A stretch of DNA of 64,000 bases from Winogradskyella vidalii (lineage in GTDB: Bacteria; Bacteroidota; Bacteroidia; Flavobacteriales; Flavobacteriaceae), in assembly GCF_013403955.1 (NCBI RefSeq), contig NZ_JABFDG010000006.1, forward strand, positions 186,001-250,000, given 5' to 3'. Made by a program: the position numbers and the translations under genes. A model generated the notes under the pieces. The model had not been told where the DNA came from. It did not search any database and saw only the letters and a list, made by a program, of their open reading frames with translations. Shown here in pieces: positions 35,938-44,972 of this stretch; within the stretch, counting starts at the first letter, position 1; every line of letters begins with the position of its first letter.

Positions 35938-36528
35938 TTATTGATTTATTTTTGCGAGAATGGTGTTATGAATTGTAAGCGCTTGTTTTTTTGCCGTGTT
36001 TAAGTCATTATTTTCTATAATAAAATCAGACCTATCAACTTTCTCTTTATCAGATAATTGATTACTCATTATAGCTTTTATTTTTTCTTTAGAAGCATTA
36101 TCTCGCTTCATAACACGTTGTAATCTTAAGTCCTCATCGGCAATAACTGTGATAATATAGTCGTATTGATTTTCTAAATTATTTTCAAAAATTATTGCTG
36201 CTTCTTTAATAACGTAACTAAATTCTTGTTTTTTTAGCCAATTTTTAAAATGCGCTGCTACTTTAGGATGAACGATAGCATTCATTTTTGAGAGTAAGGT
36301 TTTATCACTGAAAATTTTTGAAGACAAAAAGGGTCTATTCAGGGTGTCGTTTACATAAGCTTCTTTACCAAATAGATCAATTAGTTGGCGTCTTATCACC
36401 ATTGAACGGTTCATTAAAGCTTTTGCTTCAATATCTGCAATATAAACCGGAACACCGAAGGATTCAAAACATTTTAAAATGGTTGTTTTACCACTACCTA
36501 TACCACCTGTTAGTCCAACTATTATCAT
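35938..36528 (-). CDS. coaE: Dephospho-CoA kinase
   Basis: Last step of CoA synthesis: phosphorylates the 3'-hydroxyl of dephospho-CoA. P-loop VGLTGGIGSGKTT at the N-terminus, ADIEAKALM (family Asp), VHPKVAAHFKNW and a lid region QRVMKRDNASKE. 196 aa, normal. The gene starts 1 nt after the YbbR stop. Confidence 0.95.
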   Translation of the reverse strand: MIIVGLTGGIGSGKTTILKCFESFGVPVYIADIEAKALMNRSMVIRRQLIDLFGKEAYVNDTLNRPFLSSKIFSDKTLLSKMNAIVHPKVAAHFKNWLKKQEFSYVIKEAAIIFENNLENQYDYIITVIADEDLRLQRVMKRDNASKEKIKAIMSNQLSDKEKVDRSDFIIENNDLNTAKKQALTIHNTILAKINQ

Positions 36529-36529
36529 A

Positions 36530-37492
36530 TTATAATTTAATAAAATCGATTCGTTTTTGCTTTATATTAACATGCTTTACAAAGTCTGGCTTCTTAACAA
36601 TTTTAGGTATTAAATAGGTTTGATTATCATCTAAATCTGCATAATCACATTCTACTACAAAATCTAAAGCTTTTACAGCATTATAGCTTTCTAAATCTAC
36701 ATAGTAAGCAACACTTACTGTTTTGGGGAAGTAATTAATGGTAATGTTTTGAGGTTGATTTATGATTGCAATAGAAACTTCTACTGTTCCTTCTGTAAAT
36801 CGCTTAACGGTGCCGCTAACCACAGCTTCTTTAGGAAAAATTTCAATATTATTATACCCTGAAGCATCGAGTCTTACAGTTGTATTAATAGCACTGTTTA
36901 CATTATTCAGGCTTAATTCTTCTGTAGTAATCGCGTTTATTTTATTAACTTCTGAAGCTGACCCTACAATTTTAACACTATCAACATCTAATTTATAATC
37001 GCCTTTTATATCATAGCCTACAGCGTAATTTATTTTTTTCTTGAGTTTTATTGGTACTAGTTTTGAAGCGCGTTTGGCATAAGGAATTAAAAGTGTGTCT
37101 GGCATTAAAGAAATTAGCTCAAAGGAATTGCCCAATTGATCTTCAATCAAATATTTATGTTTTTGCACATCAAAAATAAAATAGTCCGATTTTAGAGCCA
37201 CATCACTTTTAGCATTAACATCAAAGCTCTTATACGCATTAAATATCAGTGGCATTAATGTAATCCCTTTAGCTTCAACATAAGCTTGAATATAATTTGC
37301 TGAATCATTTTTTAATAAGATTTCATCATCAGTATTAATAAGGTTTACTTTTAAATTTACCGTTTGCTTATAATCGTTAGAAAGCTTTGAAAATATTAAG
37401 AATATAAACGCAACGACAAAAAACAGCCCAAAACGCTTTACTTTTTTTTCTTTTAAGTGATCTAATATGTTTATTTTTTTCTTTGTATCCAT
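36530..37492 (-). CDS. YbbR-domain membrane-anchored protein
   Basis: 320 aa. A single N-terminal helix (about 20-38, RFGLFFVVAFIFLIFSKLS) anchors an extracytoplasmic part. Beta-rich repeats follow of the YbbR type: VKLVPIKLKKKINYAVGYDIKGDY, VKIVGSASEVNKINAITTEELSL, GTVEVSIAIINQPQNITI (quoted in pieces). In Firmicutes the YbbR protein CdaR regulates the diadenylate cyclase CdaA; no cyclase is nearby, so that role is not implied. It abuts the glycosyltransferase gene with no gap and coaE with one base. Confidence 0.8.
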   Translation of the reverse strand: MDTKKKINILDHLKEKKVKRFGLFFVVAFIFLIFSKLSNDYKQTVNLKVNLINTDDEILLKNDSANYIQAYVEAKGITLMPLIFNAYKSFDVNAKSDVALKSDYFIFDVQKHKYLIEDQLGNSFELISLMPDTLLIPYAKRASKLVPIKLKKKINYAVGYDIKGDYKLDVDSVKIVGSASEVNKINAITTEELSLNNVNSAINTTVRLDASGYNNIEIFPKEAVVSGTVKRFTEGTVEVSIAIINQPQNITINYFPKTVSVAYYVDLESYNAVKALDFVVECDYADLDDNQTYLIPKIVKKPDFVKHVNIKQKRIDFIKL

Positions 37493-38500
37493 TTATATTT
37501 TAAAAAATAATTGTGGAAATGATTCTTTAGGATTTTTTTTAAGTACTCCTAAAACAAACGTTGATTTTAAAAAACCATAACCATAACCAAAAAACTGAAT
37601 CATAATAGCCAATAATGCTTGAAATGCTACGCTAATACTTCGGTTTGAAATTAAAGCCAATACAAAAGCTATAGTAAAATATAAACCATAGAGGTATAAC
37701 GGTAAACTAACCTGACTGAAAGCTAATATCATTGAAATAATTAGACCTAGACTAAATACCGTAGGAAACCAATATACAATACTACTAGATTTTGGGTGCC
37801 ATTGATTTAGAATTGGGCGTACCATTCCAAATTTATAAACTTGATTGTAAAACTTAGACCAAGAAATCCGACGCTTATGATAGACAAAAGCCGAAGTAAT
37901 TAGTGTGGTTTTAAATCCTAATTGATGTAAACGTAATGATAAATCTGGATCTTCACCAGGATGAATTTCACCAAATCCACCTGAAGCTAAAAATGCTTTT
38001 TTAGATAAGCCCATATTAAAACTTCTGGGCTGAAAATCATCTACCTGTTGCTTCCCTCCTCTTATTCCACCTGTAGTTATAAAAGAGGTCATGGCAAAAT
38101 TAATTGCTCTTTGAAGCTTGGTAAACGAAGGATGTGCAGCATCTGGCCCGCCAAAACAATCGTAATAATCTAGTTCTAAAAACTTTATAACTTCAATTAA
38201 ATAATTGGGAGGCAGTAATACATCGGAATCTAAAATAATAAAATAATTACCTTTAGCGTTTTGCATGCCATAATTTCTAGAATCTCCTGGTCCCGAATTT
38301 TGTTTAAAATAATACGAAATATCTAATTGGTTATTAAACTGTTTAATAACTGCTTCTGATGTTTCAGTAGAACCATCTTCTACTATTACAATTTCAAAAT
38401 CATGTTGGCCTTCTAAATTTAAAAAACTTTCTAAAAGTTCTTTAATTTCATTAGGTCTGTTAAAGACAGGAATAATAAAAGAAAAATTAATGGCTTCCAT
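37493..38500 (-). CDS. Family 2 glycosyltransferase, membrane-associated
   Basis: GT-A fold glycosyltransferase of 335 aa. SFIIPVFNRPNEIKELLESF at the start, IVEDGSTE, and DSDVLLPPNYL (the DxD metal site), with GGFGEIHPGEDPDLSLRLHQLGF (the ED acceptor motif). Two or three membrane helices at the C-terminus (about 250-325). Probably makes a surface glycan or modifies a lipid; acceptor unknown. The ATG at 38498-38500 is preferred over a TTG at 38509: TACCTTTG (38514-38507) overlaps that upstream start and ends six bases before this ATG. Confidence 0.85.
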   Translation of the reverse strand: MEAINFSFIIPVFNRPNEIKELLESFLNLEGQHDFEIVIVEDGSTETSEAVIKQFNNQLDISYYFKQNSGPGDSRNYGMQNAKGNYFIILDSDVLLPPNYLIEVIKFLELDYYDCFGGPDAAHPSFTKLQRAINFAMTSFITTGGIRGGKQQVDDFQPRSFNMGLSKKAFLASGGFGEIHPGEDPDLSLRLHQLGFKTTLITSAFVYHKRRISWSKFYNQVYKFGMVRPILNQWHPKSSSIVYWFPTVFSLGLIISMILAFSQVSLPLYLYGLYFTIAFVLALISNRSISVAFQALLAIMIQFFGYGYGFLKSTFVLGVLKKNPKESFPQLFFKI

Positions 38501-38610
38501 AAGGTACAAAGGTAAATAACCAAATGCAATTTTTAAGTTTTAGTCGCGCTTTAAATAAATTACATCTGCATCAAAATTAAAACGAACAACTATTGACTTT
38601 CTAGCTTGTT

Positions 38611-38629
38611 TTTAGAACAAAAAAAAGCC
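38611..38629. repeat. 19-bp direct repeat, left copy
   Basis: tttagaacaaaaaaaagcc, identical to 41011-41029. Each copy runs into a terminator stem. The pair brackets the CUB-domain T9SS gene. Confidence 0.7.
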
Positions 38630-38648
38630 GCTAAAATTAGCGGCTTTT
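38623..38648 (-). terminator. Terminator of the CUB-domain T9SS gene
   Basis: A 12-bp near-loopless stem aaaagccgctaa / ttagcggctttt with a T8 run on the minus strand, 23 nt past the stop. Confidence 0.85.
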
Positions 38649-38670
38649 CTATAATTATAAATGAATTAGG

Positions 38671-40881
38671 CTATTGCTTAATCACTCTAATTGTTTCAGT
38701 AACATTAGCGATTGTTACTTTAACAAAGTAAGTACCCGTTTGTAGGTTAGACATATCTAAATCACTAGCTACTGCATTAGGCATTGTTCTTAATACTTCT
38801 TGACCTAGCATATTATACATTGCCACTTGCTCTATAGTGTTTTGAGCATTTAATGTTAATGTGTTTTTAACTGGGTTAGGATAGTATGTAAAAGCAGTTT
38901 CTGATTCAAAATCATTAAGTGATAATGCGTCTTCACTTGGTGACCAGATTTTTAAATCAAAAGTTAAACCGCTTGTTGAATCAGTACCATATTGAAAAAT
39001 TCTTGTATAATACGTTTCACCTACAGTTAAACCTGTTGCATTAATTTCTTCAGTTAAACCGAAATTATCAGAACAAGCTACATAAGTTAATTCGTCACAT
39101 GTACCTGTGTACAGTATTGCAACACCATCAAAAGTAAGATCGTAATCTATATTAACATCTTCAGTTAATGCTACAAATGAATACCATACGTCATCATTAG
39201 CTGTACCCGTATAACTACCACAGGCTTCAGCAGCAACACCAGAAGCTACTGCAGATTCTATAGTTCCAGAAACAGCAGTTGCACCATCAACATCTGCAAT
39301 TTCAGTTTCTTGAGTAACTGCCTGAGCACCAGAACAATCATTATTAGCTGGAGGAGCTGGAGCAGGTATTACACATAAATCAAAGTTTACATATGCTGAT
39401 GAACTTGAACTTCTTACATTTACATAATAAGTTGTACTAGCTGTTAATTCACCACTAAAAGAAGAACTATAACAACTTGAACCAACTTGTGTTAATGCAC
39501 CACATGCACCTTCATATACAGAGAGATAAGTAGACGAAAAAGAAGAATCAAAAGTTTCAGTAACATCAATATTAAAAATATTGGTTTCAGAAGGTGTAAA
39601 CGAATACCAAACGTCTTTGTTTATTGCAGAACAAGTATCTTCAATTGATGCATAAGCGTTTTCAGTAGTTCCTGAAATTACATTATTACAAGTATCATCA
39701 GATACTGTTAATTCAATAGCGTCTACACATTCATCATTAGCAACAGGTGCAGGTAATGTACTCAGGCAAATATCAAAGGTTGTAACATAATTAGAAGACC
39801 CGTAAGAATTAATTCTTAATAAGTACGTTTCTCCAACCGTTAATCCAGTAACAGTACTAGTATCAGAGTCACTACAAGTTAAATTCGTTAATTCTCCACA
39901 AGAACCAGACCATACGGAGTGGTATAAATCAGTATAGCTACCAACTACATTTAATAATTCTATTTGGTGCATAGATTCTGTAGCAACAAAAGAGAACCAA
40001 ACATCATCATTTTCGGTTCCATAACATGCAGTTTCGTCTACGCCAGAAGGTGTCGCTGCTTCTATTGTTCCAGAAGTGGTAGATGTACATTCTAAATCAG
40101 AATTAATTGTTAAAGCAATAGCACCTGAACACTCGTCATTTGCAGGTGCTGGTAGTGGGCATGTAAACTCAAATGTACCGACAGGTGAATCACAAATTTC
40201 ACCATCAAGAACATCTAAAGTAATAGTTACTTCTTCTCCACTAGCATAAGGTCCTGCTATAACCGTACCTACAACTACTGGATACGTGTTTGTTCCATCG
40301 TCAAAAACACTACCTGCATCACCAGCATCGGATACCACTATTTCTACATTATATGTTCCTGTTCCTTCTGGAGTACAGCTATCTTCTACTGCTATAGAAC
40401 TGTCAATTGTTGGTGCTGTACATGTAGGTGGTGGACCACAAATAATATTTGCTTCCCATCCTGTTCCTTGAACTGAACTATCAGAAGTAAACTCAATAGT
40501 TAACGCACCAGATGCATCTGTAGATGTAAATGTATCTCCTAAATCAATCCTATAACCGTCTCCTGGATCACCTCCATCACCACTTACTTCTCCACACAAA
40601 GTCTCAGCTAAAATAGGATAAGTATTATCTGGACCATCATATATAGTTAAATAATCATAACATCCGCCACCATAAGTATTGGCTTCAATATCAACATATG
40701 TAAATACAAGCGTTACAACATCTCCAGAGTTTTCAGGTGTAATAGTTGTAGAAGATGATTCACTAGAACTATAACCAGATTCTGTTCCTCCAGAATCCAT
40801 AAATACTTCGCCACAAACCTGGGCGTTACTTGTATAACCTACAAGTAACATTGCAAAAAACATTAGTGTAATTTTTTTCAT
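38671..40881 (-). CDS. Secreted CUB-domain protein with tandem repeats and T9SS sorting signal
   Basis: 736 aa. Signal peptide (about 1-20, TSNAQ). CUB domain at about 22-150 (TYGGGCYDYLTIYDGPD; GALTIEFTSDSSVQGTGW). A linker at about 150-240 is followed by three tandem modules of about 130 residues beginning near 245, 378 and 512, each opening AN(D/N)ECxxAI-like and containing DVWYSF or DVWFSF. The C-terminal 75 residues (FTYYPNPVKNTLTLNA, GTYFVKVTI, TIRVIKQ) are a type A T9SS sorting domain. Probably a surface or secreted binding protein. Flanked by identical 19-bp sequences. Confidence 0.88.
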   Translation of the reverse strand: MKKITLMFFAMLLVGYTSNAQVCGEVFMDSGGTESGYSSSESSSTTITPENSGDVVTLVFTYVDIEANTYGGGCYDYLTIYDGPDNTYPILAETLCGEVSGDGGDPGDGYRIDLGDTFTSTDASGALTIEFTSDSSVQGTGWEANIICGPPPTCTAPTIDSSIAVEDSCTPEGTGTYNVEIVVSDAGDAGSVFDDGTNTYPVVVGTVIAGPYASGEEVTITLDVLDGEICDSPVGTFEFTCPLPAPANDECSGAIALTINSDLECTSTTSGTIEAATPSGVDETACYGTENDDVWFSFVATESMHQIELLNVVGSYTDLYHSVWSGSCGELTNLTCSDSDTSTVTGLTVGETYLLRINSYGSSNYVTTFDICLSTLPAPVANDECVDAIELTVSDDTCNNVISGTTENAYASIEDTCSAINKDVWYSFTPSETNIFNIDVTETFDSSFSSTYLSVYEGACGALTQVGSSCYSSSFSGELTASTTYYVNVRSSSSSAYVNFDLCVIPAPAPPANNDCSGAQAVTQETEIADVDGATAVSGTIESAVASGVAAEACGSYTGTANDDVWYSFVALTEDVNIDYDLTFDGVAILYTGTCDELTYVACSDNFGLTEEINATGLTVGETYYTRIFQYGTDSTSGLTFDLKIWSPSEDALSLNDFESETAFTYYPNPVKNTLTLNAQNTIEQVAMYNMLGQEVLRTMPNAVASDLDMSNLQTGTYFVKVTIANVTETIRVIKQ

Positions 40882-41010
40882 GTAAATAAAAATTTTAGTT
40901 AGTAATTCTCTAAAAATATGTTAATTATTTAGAACAATCTTAGCTTTAACTTTTGGATCGTCAAAATGAAGAAAATGACGACAAAAAGCAATATTATATT
41001 TATGTTATTA

Positions 41011-41029
41011 TTTAGAACAAAAAAAAGCC
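41011..41029. repeat. 19-bp direct repeat, right copy
   Basis: tttagaacaaaaaaaagcc, identical to 38611-38629. A shorter related sequence, ttatttagaacaa, also occurs at 40925-40937, in the upstream region of the T9SS gene. Confidence 0.7.
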
Positions 41030-41053
41030 ATTATACAATTTGTACAATGGCTT
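41021..41053 (-). terminator. Terminator of fabI
   Basis: The stem aaaagccatt / aatggctttt extends inward through tacaa / ttgta with one mismatch; a T8 run follows on the minus strand. It lies 24 nt beyond the fabI stop. Confidence 0.8.
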
Positions 41054-41076
41054 TTACAATTAAAAATCTTAATGCA

Positions 41077-41895
41077 TTATTGGTTTTCAACAAAGGTATC
41101 CATAACAGCGTCACTGACGCCCATATTACTAAAACCACCATCATTATACAAATTCTGTAGCGTGACACGTTTGGTTAAATCACTAAACAATGAAACCGTA
41201 TAATTTGCACAATCCATTGCTGTAGCATTACCTAATGGTGACATTTTATCAGCAAAAGCAATGAAACCATCAAAACCTTTAACACCACTACCTGCCGTTG
41301 TTGGCGTTGGCGATTGCGAAATAGTATTCACTCTTACTTTTTTATCCTTACCAAAGTAATACCCAAAGCTACGTGCTACACTTTCTAAATAGGCTTTATT
41401 ATCGGCCATGTCATTATAATCTGGAAACACACGTTGTGCAGCCATATAAGTTAAAGCAACAATACTCCCCCATTCATTCATAGCATCTGCTTTATATAAG
41501 GTTTGCATAACTTTATGAAAAGACATTGCAGAAACATCCGTTCCTTTTTGTGTCCATGCATAATTTTGATCGGTATAATGTTTTCCTTTTCTTACATTTA
41601 TAGACATCCCAATAGAATGTAAAACAAAATCAATTTTACCGCCTAAAATCTCCATAGATTGTTCTACAAGATTTTTAAGATCTTCTTCTGAAGTGGCATC
41701 TGCAGGAATAATTTGAGACCCCGTTTTTTCGGCTAATTCATTAATTTGCCCCATTCGCATGGCAACTGGTGCATTAGTCAGTACAAATGTTCCGCCTTCT
41801 TCATGTACGCGTTCTGCAGTTTTCCAAGCGATAGAGTTTTCATCTAAAGCTCCAAAAATAATTCCTCTTTTTCCTTTTAGTAAATTGTATGACAT
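41077..41895 (-). CDS. fabI: Enoyl-[acyl-carrier-protein] reductase FabI
   Basis: NADH-dependent last step of each fatty acid elongation cycle. Short-chain dehydrogenase with the FabI-type pattern: SIAWKTAERVHEEGG (nucleotide site), HSIGMS, and active-site Tyr150 and Tyr160 with Lys167 in the Tyr-x6-Lys spacing (Y at LTYMAAQR, YNDMADNK). SQSPTPTTAGSGV replaces the usual SAGPIRTLAASGI, with a Pro-Thr-rich loop typical of the Bacteroidota enzymes. 272 aa. A TAACTTTG element at 41993-41986 may be its promoter. Confidence 0.93.
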   Translation of the reverse strand: MSYNLLKGKRGIIFGALDENSIAWKTAERVHEEGGTFVLTNAPVAMRMGQINELAEKTGSQIIPADATSEEDLKNLVEQSMEILGGKIDFVLHSIGMSINVRKGKHYTDQNYAWTQKGTDVSAMSFHKVMQTLYKADAMNEWGSIVALTYMAAQRVFPDYNDMADNKAYLESVARSFGYYFGKDKKVRVNTISQSPTPTTAGSGVKGFDGFIAFADKMSPLGNATAMDCANYTVSLFSDLTKRVTLQNLYNDGGFSNMGVSDAVMDTFVENQ

Positions 41896-42010
41896 GTCTT
41901 TATTGTTAGTTGTTAAGTTGTTTGTTGTTCTTCGACATAGAAACTATAGCCATGAAGAAATCTATTTATCTTATTTTTATGATGCCAAAGTTAATAAAAC
42001 TTTGAACGTA

Positions 42011-42268
42011 TTAATCGGTTTTAATTTCTAAATCTTCAATAACAGAACCCCGTTCATCTGTCCATTGATTATCTTTATATATAATGAGACCAAATTTTTT
42101 ATGGTAATACTTATCCCCATTTTGTAAATCTTCTGCTTCAGGAAAAATATAATCAGGCACGCACTCATCATTAATAATGACATGGTTTACCTCACAAGGA
42201 TCATCGCTTCCACAAGACATAGCGCCCAAATTTACTATAAGAATTAAAACTAAAAGATAATTTTTCAT
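42011..42268 (-). CDS. Small uncharacterised lipoprotein
   Basis: 85 aa from the ATG at 42266-42268 (a GTG lies one codon upstream). Lipobox GAMSC with Cys19. The short mature part CGSDDPCEVNHVIIND, CVP and KYYHKKFGLIIYKDNQW holds two further cysteines that could pair. Function unknown. 9 nt after the recN stop on the same strand, so probably cotranscribed. Confidence 0.65.
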   Translation of the reverse strand: MKNYLLVLILIVNLGAMSCGSDDPCEVNHVIINDECVPDYIFPEAEDLQNGDKYYHKKFGLIIYKDNQWTDERGSVIEDLEIKTD

Positions 42269-42277
42269 CACTAAGAA

Positions 42278-43930
42278 TTAATGTAGTAATTGTTTTGCAT
42301 GCTCCATAGCAGAATCTGTAATGGTTAATCCCCCTAACATTTGGGCAATTTCTACAATACGCTCATCTTCTTTTAATTTTTTTAGCTGGGTATGCGTTAC
42401 ATTGTCGCTATCGGTTTTATAGACTTTAAAGTGCGAATCTCCTTTGGCTGCAATTTGAGGTAAATGTGTAATGGTAAACACCTGCATTTTACTACTCATG
42501 CGTTTCATAATTTCACCCATTTTATTTGAAATTTCTCCAGATACGCCGGTATCAATTTCATCAAACATGATTGAAGGAAGTTGCACATATTCAGCTAAAA
42601 TTGATTTTATAGCCAACATAATACGCGATAATTCACCTCCTGAAGCTGATTTCTTTAAGGCGTTAAAACTAGAGCCTTTATTAGCCATAAACAAAAACTG
42701 TAAATCATCTTTACCATTTTTAGCAAAGGCCTCAGTAGTTTCTAATTCAACTTTAAATTTAGCATTAGGCATACCCAATTCTGAAAGAATCGCTTCTAAT
42801 TTTGAAACAAATACCGGAATAACTTTTTTTCGTTTATTATGAATTTTTAAAGCTATCTGGTTAAGTTTCTCATTTTGTTTTAAGAGGTCTTGTTCTTTTA
42901 AGACAATTGCGTCATCTAGGCTTTCCGTATTATTTATTTTTGACTTTAAATCGTTATGAATTGCTATTAAATCGTCTATTTCTGTAACGGCATGTTTTTG
43001 AAATAAATTATTTACAATTTGAAGCTTACTGCTGATACGTTCTAATTCTTGTGGGTCAGACGATAAGTTTTCTTCAAGATTATCGAGCTCTATTAAAATA
43101 TCGTCGAGTTCAATGCCAACACTTACTAAGCGCTCTTTTAACGTTTCGTAAGAAGCTCCAAAATTAGCAATTTTAGTCAAATCTTGTTTTGCCAAATTCA
43201 GTTGGTCTACAACACCAAGATCTTCTGTACTTAATATGGATTTCGCACTACTTAATTTCTCACTTATAATTTCAACGTTATTAAGTTCCTCATACTGCGC
43301 TTCTAAATCTTCAAGATTTATTTTCTCTAGGTTAATCTCATTCAACTCATTAGATAAAAATAAATTATAATCGTATTCTTTAATGAGTTCAGCCTTAGAT
43401 GCTTTTAATTCTTCTAAGGATTTCTGAAGTGTTTTATAACCAACTAAGCCTTTTGAAAATTCTTTTAAATAAGACTTGTTATCCGCCAAAGCATCAATCA
43501 CTTTAAACTGGTAATCATCTTGAGTAAGTTGTTGTGTTTGTTGTTGCGAGTGGATATCAATGAGAAAACCACTTAAAGCCACCAAATTGTCTAAAGTTAC
43601 GGGCGTATCGTTTATAAATGCTCTTGATTTTCCTGATGGTAAAATCTCTCGTCTAATGATGGTTTGCACTTCATAATCTAAATCCAGAGTATTGAATAAT
43701 GGTTTTAAATCGTAGTTAGCAATATCAAAATGAGCTTCAATGATACATTTTTCGGTTGCATTTTTTACCTGACTAAGGTCAGCACGTTTTCCTAATACTA
43801 AAGACAAACCGCCTAATAAAATGGATTTTCCTGCACCTGTTTCACCAGTAATAATAGTTAAGCCATTATTAAATGCAACATTAAGCTCATCGATGAGCGC
43901 GTAATTTTTTATGTAAAGTGATGTGAGCAA
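42278..43930 (-). CDS. recN: DNA repair protein RecN
   Basis: SMC-like ATPase in double-strand break repair. Walker A GETGAGKS near residue 29, long coiled coil in the middle, SASGGELSRIMLAIK signature and FDEIDTGVSGE Walker B near 470, then THLPQIAAKGDSHFKV. 550 aa, normal. The start is TTG (43928-43930): LTSLYIKNYALIDELNV matches the family N-terminus and no ATG is available nearby. A TAATTTTG on the minus strand (43958-43951) may be the -7 box. Confidence 0.94.
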   Translation of the reverse strand: MLTSLYIKNYALIDELNVAFNNGLTIITGETGAGKSILLGGLSLVLGKRADLSQVKNATEKCIIEAHFDIANYDLKPLFNTLDLDYEVQTIIRREILPSGKSRAFINDTPVTLDNLVALSGFLIDIHSQQQTQQLTQDDYQFKVIDALADNKSYLKEFSKGLVGYKTLQKSLEELKASKAELIKEYDYNLFLSNELNEINLEKINLEDLEAQYEELNNVEIISEKLSSAKSILSTEDLGVVDQLNLAKQDLTKIANFGASYETLKERLVSVGIELDDILIELDNLEENLSSDPQELERISSKLQIVNNLFQKHAVTEIDDLIAIHNDLKSKINNTESLDDAIVLKEQDLLKQNEKLNQIALKIHNKRKKVIPVFVSKLEAILSELGMPNAKFKVELETTEAFAKNGKDDLQFLFMANKGSSFNALKKSASGGELSRIMLAIKSILAEYVQLPSIMFDEIDTGVSGEISNKMGEIMKRMSSKMQVFTITHLPQIAAKGDSHFKVYKTDSDNVTHTQLKKLKEDERIVEIAQMLGGLTITDSAMEHAKQLLH

Positions 43931-44084
43931 GGGTTTCTATTTTATGAGTACAAAATTAAGCGATTAAGGCTTTATATTTGAAAAGTAGAAAGAAAATGTT
44001 TTAATGCAAAATTTGATGGTTGCATTGATCTAATTTAAAACAACTTTATAAGCTCTGTTTTAAAGCGTTATTCAGAATAAAAAA

Positions 44085-44972
44085 CTAAAACTTAATATTA
44101 CGCCACTTTTGGGAGTGCATTGGCGCAATTCGGTTTAATATATCCTTAGCTTCTGTGATGTTAACACTTGGGCCGCCAGAAAGTATATCCATTATTTCAT
44201 CTGCTTTTGCATCAAAAAACACACGCATTAAGTAAGAATTTGGTCTTATACGATGTACTTTTTGTAAATCATCTAATACCGAAATAATTTTTGTCTTCCC
44301 ATCTTTAGCGCCTTCATTCATAATATCCATGCCTTCTCTATGGTATCTGTACATGGCTGTTCTCATATCCGTGTATGAAGGAGACATTAAATTGTCAATC
44401 ATGGCAAAACGCGACTGAAGACCATCTTCCATTTTCCAACCTTGACCACTAAGCTGTTGTGAATAATTAGCAATGGTCTGTGCTTGTTTAAAATACGAAT
44501 CACCACCTTTAAGCTCAAAAGTATCGGCATCCATACCTAGAATCATATATACGTGAAATGACAAAACAGAAACCAGGTTAGATTCAAATTGGTTGGGATT
44601 AAAAATTAAATTTTGATACTCTAAATACTGAAAATTAAAGTCTCTATCATTATAATTATAAACAGGAGAACTATAGCTTGAATTAAAAACAGGACGCGAT
44701 GACGATACTTGGATGGTCGCTGAAAACGAATCGTTGTTATAGTCTAAAATATTAATAACCATACTACAATTAATGCGCTCTTGCGGTGCAAAGGCTGTAC
44801 TTGTCCATTTTGTGTTATTAACAAACTCTGTCAACTGACTCTCTAATGTTTTAAATACAACATTATTTTCATTTCCGGTTTGTTGAGCTATAACACTTAC
44901 GCTACAATTTAACTCTTGCGAAAAAGTAACCGTAGAAATTAAAAAAGCGATTAAAAGAAATAGATTACGCAT
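44085..44972 (-). CDS. DUF4835 exported protein
   Basis: 295 aa. Signal peptide (about 1-18, TVTFSQ). The mature protein starts ELNCSVSV and contains NTKWTSTAFAPQERINCSMVI and FVYDARCD-like region VYMILGMDADTFELKGG. This is the DUF4835 family of Bacteroidota, uncharacterised; the conserved position beside coaBC and bamD suggests an envelope role, by inference only. The start overlaps the end of coaBC by 8 nt, so the two are translationally coupled. Confidence 0.83.
   Translation of the reverse strand: MRNLFLLIAFLISTVTFSQELNCSVSVIAQQTGNENNVVFKTLESQLTEFVNNTKWTSTAFAPQERINCSMVINILDYNNDSFSATIQVSSSRPVFNSSYSSPVYNYNDRDFNFQYLEYQNLIFNPNQFESNLVSVLSFHVYMILGMDADTFELKGGDSYFKQAQTIANYSQQLSGQGWKMEDGLQSRFAMIDNLMSPSYTDMRTAMYRYHREGMDIMNEGAKDGKTKIISVLDDLQKVHRIRPNSYLMRVFFDAKADEIMDILSGGPSVNITEAKDILNRIAPMHSQKWRNIKF

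Noticed and set aside
36530-37492. YbbR protein considered as a CdaR regulator of cyclic-di-AMP synthesis.
   Set aside because: No diadenylate cyclase gene is adjacent, and the gene lies with coaE as is common in Bacteroidota.
42471-42842. 123-codon plus-strand ORF inside recN.
   Set aside because: It is an antisense reading of the conserved RecN C-terminal ATPase region and has no features of its own.
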